In this document: positions 63,490 to 64,000 of the stretch, in pieces
Layout: each line of letters begins with the position of its first letter
How positions within the stretch are numbered: the first letter of the stretch is position 1
Notes under the pieces: model-generated
What the model was told of the DNA's origin: nothing
The model's database searches: none
Seen by the model: only the letters and a program-made list of their open reading frames with translations
NCBI RefSeq assembly: GCF_022539315.1
Contig: NC_066315.1
Location: 94,655,990 to 94,719,989 of the forward strand
DNA length: 64,000 bases
Direction: 5' to 3'
DNA from: Serinus canaria
Taxonomy: Eukaryota > Chordata > Aves > Passeriformes > Fringillidae
Program-made: the position numbers and the translations under genes

Positions 63490-64000
63490 TCCAAAAAAAC
63501 CCACAACAGATTATTAGATTATTATAAACAGGAATGCTGTTCTGCCCTCATTGGTCATGTGGTCTACAAGAACATCTATGAGCCAAAATGATCTGTCAGT
63601 TTTTTTGGCTTGTGTGATACATACTCATCTACTGACCCATTTTCCATTGAACCTCAGGGCTGATATATTGTAAGAGTTAGTGCAGCATTCTGTGTACTGC
63701 AAATGGAGCAAATTCTAAGCTGTGTTGCTGTTTTAATTATGCATTTGAAAATATGCAAGCTTTATGATGAGTCTTTATTTTGCAAGAAATTACTGAGCAA
63801 ATAAATTAGCTCTACAGTGAGTGCGTTCAAGATAATAATTAATATGGTGCATTTCTGCTATCGCTGAATGATTTTATTGCCTTATGACCTCCCTTACTCC
63901 TTTATAAGCCATTCAGCTTGAGTCCTAAGGAGTTTCAAATGAAATTGTTAGTACTTTTTATGGACTAATCTCAAACTAAAACTCATGTATTAAACTAAGA

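Larger units (their letters stand above)
58355..64000. other. Intergenic, no gene seen
   Basis: AT-rich sequence. A local repeat at 61574-61610, a palindrome at 63472-63489 and a stretch rich in homeodomain/POU-like motifs near 63680-63940 are the only points noted. No exon of CBLN2, the expected next gene, was recognised. Confidence 0.55.

Noticed and set aside
14890..64000. CBLN2 exons, the expected neighbour
   Set aside because: No translation resembling a C1q-like cerebellin domain was seen on either strand.
1..64000. CRISPR array, operon or other prokaryotic system
   Set aside because: The window is vertebrate DNA. No regularly spaced repeat array is present, and short repeats are simple tandem or interspersed elements.

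Overview
The window is vertebrate nuclear DNA: split genes with GT-AG introns, long AT-rich non-coding stretches, and CR1 LINE and LTR copies of the kinds common in bird genomes. The mix of CR1 fragments with LTR families I recall from songbird genomes suggests a passerine bird. This rests on sequence recognition, not on a search.

The only protein-coding gene I can support is the 3' end of NETO1 (neuropilin and tolloid-like 1) on the + strand. NETO1 is a single-pass synaptic membrane protein that acts as an auxiliary subunit of kainate-type glutamate receptors and associates with NMDA receptors. Three coding exons are visible. Exon 10711-10824 encodes the LDL-receptor class A module. Exon 13130-13688 encodes the juxtamembrane segment, the transmembrane helix and most of the cytoplasmic tail. 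Exon 14829-14889 encodes the last 19 residues, ending in the PDZ-ligand sequence TRV. The phases agree across both introns. The CUB-domain exons were not found and should lie upstream of the window. If the last intron is not spliced, translation ends after six different residues at 13710, giving a tail without the PDZ ligand.

Bases 1-10710 are NETO1 intron. They hold a decayed, internally deleted CR1 on the minus strand (about 5350-7650), split by a younger solo LTR (about 6754-7389) that is flanked by a near-perfect 6-base target duplication. From 14890 to the end I find no further gene. This is 3'UTR followed by a gene-poor interval. In the human genome the next gene on this side is CBLN2, but no CBLN2 coding sequence was seen here.

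The downstream interval contains a CR1 3' end (27874-28112), a palindromic MITE-like element (31397-31472), a local pair of diverged ~130-base direct repeats (38252 and 39273), a (GATA)n microsatellite (43040), a large decayed CR1 with a nested LTR-like insert (about 47490-49620), two related LTRs on the minus strand (50002-51062 and 53302-54102), and a further CR1 fragment (57920-58354). Several short tandem duplications and one 18-base palindrome are also recorded. I found no RNA gene, CRISPR array or operon-like system, and nothing that I would call a new biological system. The most informative observations are the alternative NETO1 C-terminus and the nested retroelements.
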